A DNA stretch of 64,000 nt from Gracilariopsis chorda (lineage: Eukaryota > Rhodophyta > Florideophyceae > Gracilariales > Gracilariaceae), in the NCBI GenBank assembly GCA_003194525.1, contig NBIV01000114.1, positions 124,001-188,000 on the forward strand. Reading direction: 5' to 3'. Below the pieces are notes generated by a model that was not told where the DNA came from, searched no databases, and saw only the letters and a list, made by a program, of their open reading frames with translations. Each line of letters begins with the position of its first letter. The stretch's first letter is position 1. The position numbers and the translations under genes were made by a program. This document shows, one piece after another, positions 62,204 through 64,000 of the stretch.

Positions 62204-62908
62204 CTATCTGAACAGTGCCACCCTGGTGGTGGCGAGTTTGGACATGGCGGCAACGCGTTTCCTCATTTTGGACCTCGGGGTGACAAACGGCTCGTCAGGA
62301 TAAGTGTCAATTTCTTCGGTTGGCTCGTTCGGAATATGATAGTCGTGCTCATGGTGGTTGATGTCGGCGAATGTATCGGTCCAGTCGTTGACGAGATGAT
62401 TTTGGTCGGGAGCAGAGTTGGATGCGATGGCCAAAGCGTTGGTGACATTTTCAACCCTCCTGTTGGTATCGGCGCTAGCCACGGCTAGGTTGTGAATAAA
62501 ATGTGCAGTATGGGTGATTCGCGTATCAAGTTGTTCGGCGAGCGATTGCAATATGATGCGGTTTTCATCGAACGAAGGCGGGGATGGCGGTGGTGAGAAC
62601 TCGGCAGCTCGTTTGTGACTGCGCTCAACGTTGAGCTGCAGCTGCTGAGCATGGGTTTGGCGCACCTGCTGGAGGCGGTTGAGAAGCTGTGCGGCGCGAT
62701 TGGTGGAGTCTGCCAGCTGCTTCCTCTTGCTGTCCGGAATTGGGGAGAGAGGATAATCGGATGGATGAACGAGACGGATGCTGCGGCGGGCTTGTTTGAC
62801 GAGCTGTTGCTCGAGGACGGTGCCTTCGAAGCACTGCAGAAGCGCGTCGACGCGCTTCTCGTTGAGGGGGATGTGCTTGGACTGCTCAGCGGGGACGGGG
62901 AGAGTCAT
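62204..62908 (-). CDS. unrecognised protein, probably coiled-coil
   Basis: The predicted protein has 234 residues from the ATG at MTLPVPAEQSKHI; 77 further codons upstream are open but begin at a non-ATG codon and contain a poly-Lys run from the T-tract. The middle (residues about 12-100) is helical with LLNRLQQVRQTHAQQLQL and a Gln-rich coiled-coil pattern. After a Pro-rich link comes a second helical stretch (LQSLAEQLDTRITHTAHFIH) and an acidic/His-rich section ending in KMRKRVAAMSKLATTRV. No family is recognised. The layout of paired coiled coils plus basic tail is compatible with a kinetochore, Mediator or cytoskeletal subunit, but nothing specific supports any of these. It is divergent from the terminal kinase gene. 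Confidence 0.6.
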   Translation of the reverse strand: MTLPVPAEQSKHIPLNEKRVDALLQCFEGTVLEQQLVKQARRSIRLVHPSDYPLSPIPDSKRKQLADSTNRAAQLLNRLQQVRQTHAQQLQLNVERSHKRAAEFSPPPSPPSFDENRIILQSLAEQLDTRITHTAHFIHNLAVASADTNRRVENVTNALAIASNSAPDQNHLVNDWTDTFADINHHEHDYHIPNEPTEEIDTYPDEPFVTPRSKMRKRVAAMSKLATTRVALFR

Positions 62909-63488
62909 GACGGTGGGATTGGACGGAGGAAGACGACGGTGCGACAGCGAAGTTGCGGCGTTGCGGATGGGCGCGATGGTGGGAGCTGGCGAAACGCAAC
63001 CTTCGCGAATCGCAAGTAGAAAGGGAAGCGCACGCGCATTCAAAATTTCGAACGTGCAGTCGCACGAGCGCGGCGCTTTTTTAGACTTTTTGTTTTTTTT
63101 TTTTTTTTCTTCTTTATTCGGGAACACAGCGAAGCGCAAATGGTAACAGCCAATGGATGTGCGCGGCGGCGTGCACCAGTGCTCGAGGAGGGGCGAGACG
63201 CCGACAAAAAGCGGCGGAGAGCAACCAGCGCCGTGGAACGCTGCATAATTTATTTACGGAACACAATTCCAAAGCGCTCTGCGATGCGCGCACGCTCTCG
63301 CTGGCGCTCCGCAAACACGCGTACCCTTGTATTTGTAAGTTATCTACAAGCCCCTGTGACAAGCGCTAAAGGGTTAGCGGGTACTGCTACCCTTCGTAGA
63401 TTGCTAACTCTACATAGCTTACGACTGAACTGCGCCCGCAACCCAAATCGCACCCACCCCGTGAAACCCCCATCCCCACCCCCCCCCC
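62909..63488. promoter_or_regulatory. divergent promoter region with poly-T tract and AGGGTTAG-type element
   Basis: A T-rich run ending in T19-like tract (about 63076-63109) lies on the plus strand. GCTAAAGGGTTAGCGGGTAC at about 63366 is the best match to the motif at 52018. The last ~60 bases are C-rich, ending in C8 immediately before the kinase ATG. Confidence 0.55.
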
Positions 63489-64000
63489 ATGAGTTCGTTT
63501 TGGTCTCGTTCCAGCGATGACCCCGCCGACTTCCTCTTTCCCCGCCGCTCCGCTCCTACATCCCCCACAGGACCCCCCGCCGCCCAATCGTCTTTTCCCT
63601 TCTCCTTCGATTCCTCTTCCTCAGACGATGACTTTCCCTCGGGACCCAGACGGCCAAAGTTCATCCAAAGCTCCAAAACCTCCTTCTTACTGGGCGAGAA
63701 GCTCGGGGAAGGCGCCTTCGCCGTCGTCAGAGAGGGCATCGATCAGAACACCCTCCGCCTCGTCGCCATCAAAGTGCTCGACATGCGCCGCATCAAGAAA
63801 ATGAGGGGCGGCGCAGCCGCCGTCGTGCGCGAGGTTCGCGTTCAGAAACGCCTCAAACGACATCCCAACCTCATCGAGCTCATCGACGTCATCCGCCCAA
63901 AGCACTCCTCAAAGACATACATCGTCTTGGAGCTGTCAAACGGCTGCACCGTCGCCCAGCTTGCAGACCGCAACAACGGAACGCTGCCGCACACCCAGGT
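63489..64000 (+). CDS. LKB1/STK11-like Ser/Thr kinase, N-terminal part (runs off the window)
   Basis: 171 codons are visible from the ATG at MSSFWSRSSDDPADF. The first ~70 residues are Ser/Pro/Asp-rich. The kinase N-lobe starts SSKTSFLLGEKLGEGAFAVV (glycine loop), LVAIKVLDMRRIKKMRGGAA (ATP-binding Lys), VREVRVQKRLKRHPNLIELI (helix C Glu) and SKTYIVLELSNGCTVAQLAD. The MRRIKKMRGG block and the SNGCTVAQLA hinge segment match the LKB1-style order (K-L-R-R-I-P-x-G, then C-x-x-x-x-Q-x-x-L). LKB1 is the AMPK-activating kinase; a CaMKK-like kinase is the alternative. The C-lobe lies outside the window, so activity cannot be judged. Confidence 0.75.
   Translation, partial: MSSFWSRSSDDPADFLFPRRSAPTSPTGPPAAQSSFPFSFDSSSSDDDFPSGPRRPKFIQSSKTSFLLGEKLGEGAFAVVREGIDQNTLRLVAIKVLDMRRIKKMRGGAAAVVREVRVQKRLKRHPNLIELIDVIRPKHSSKTYIVLELSNGCTVAQLADRNNGTLPHTQ

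Overview
This is a stretch of eukaryotic nuclear DNA. Eukaryote-only genes identify it: 26S proteasome RPN9, Mediator MED30, spliceosomal PRP5, MAD2, USO1/p115, ARP4, TREX-2 PCID2, RTEL1, MRE11, long-form tRNase Z and GOT1. Plastid signals point to an alga: a lumenal-type FKBP isomerase with a twin-arginine presequence, a GRXS16-type glutaredoxin whose N-terminus starts Met-Phe-Ala-Phe, and a nuclear gene for an NblA-like phycobilisome-degradation protein. NblA, very few introns and compact head-to-head genes together suggest a phycobilisome-bearing red alga, probably unicellular (for example Porphyridium-like). That assignment is inference; the genus cannot be told from this window.

Layout. 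Bases 1-8700 are gene-poor and repeat-rich: a LINE 3' end, several degenerate units of about 120 bp, and a 1.04-kb direct repeat (about 98% identical, 4.27 kb apart) flanking the FKBP gene. Bases 8700-21820 are dense: NblA, GOT1, RPN9, an ACC-synthase-like PLP enzyme, an F-box-like protein, maspardin with a CUE-like tail, RTEL1 and a small CHTOP-like mRNA-export adaptor. Bases 21820-28440 are a second decayed block with a dead PH/kinase gene, a truncated LINE and dispersed repeats. Bases 28440-53580 hold PRP5, MRE11, tRNase Z, MED30, a second F-box-like gene, MAD2, a giant USO1, a small membrane protein, ARP4 and GRXS16. Bases 53580-59530 are again repeats and gene fragments, including a double-hairpin sequence. 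The end holds LYAR, PCID2, an unrecognised coiled-coil-like gene and the start of an LKB1-like kinase that runs off the window.

Most genes are intronless. Three short introns are supported or proposed: CHTOP-like (70 bp), MED30 (199 bp) and the small membrane protein (56 bp, with a TACTAAC branch site). Head-to-head pairs with short shared promoters recur: GOT1/RPN9, maspardin/RTEL1, PRP5/MRE11, F-box/MAD2, USO1/membrane protein, LYAR/PCID2 and unknown/kinase.

The most unusual points are: (1) the nuclear NblA homologue; (2) three conserved genes (maspardin, MRE11, tRNase Z) each interrupted by exactly one extra base in an A/T homopolymer, in each case restored by removing that base; (3) a maspardin whose nucleophile-elbow serine is glycine and which appears fused to a CUE-like tail; (4) a 2541-residue USO1; (5) a short CHTOP-like protein with two UAP56-binding-like motifs. 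Several genes share themes (mRNA export: CHTOP-like, PCID2; genome maintenance: RTEL1, MRE11, MAD2; ER-Golgi traffic: GOT1, USO1), but nothing shows that this clustering is functional.
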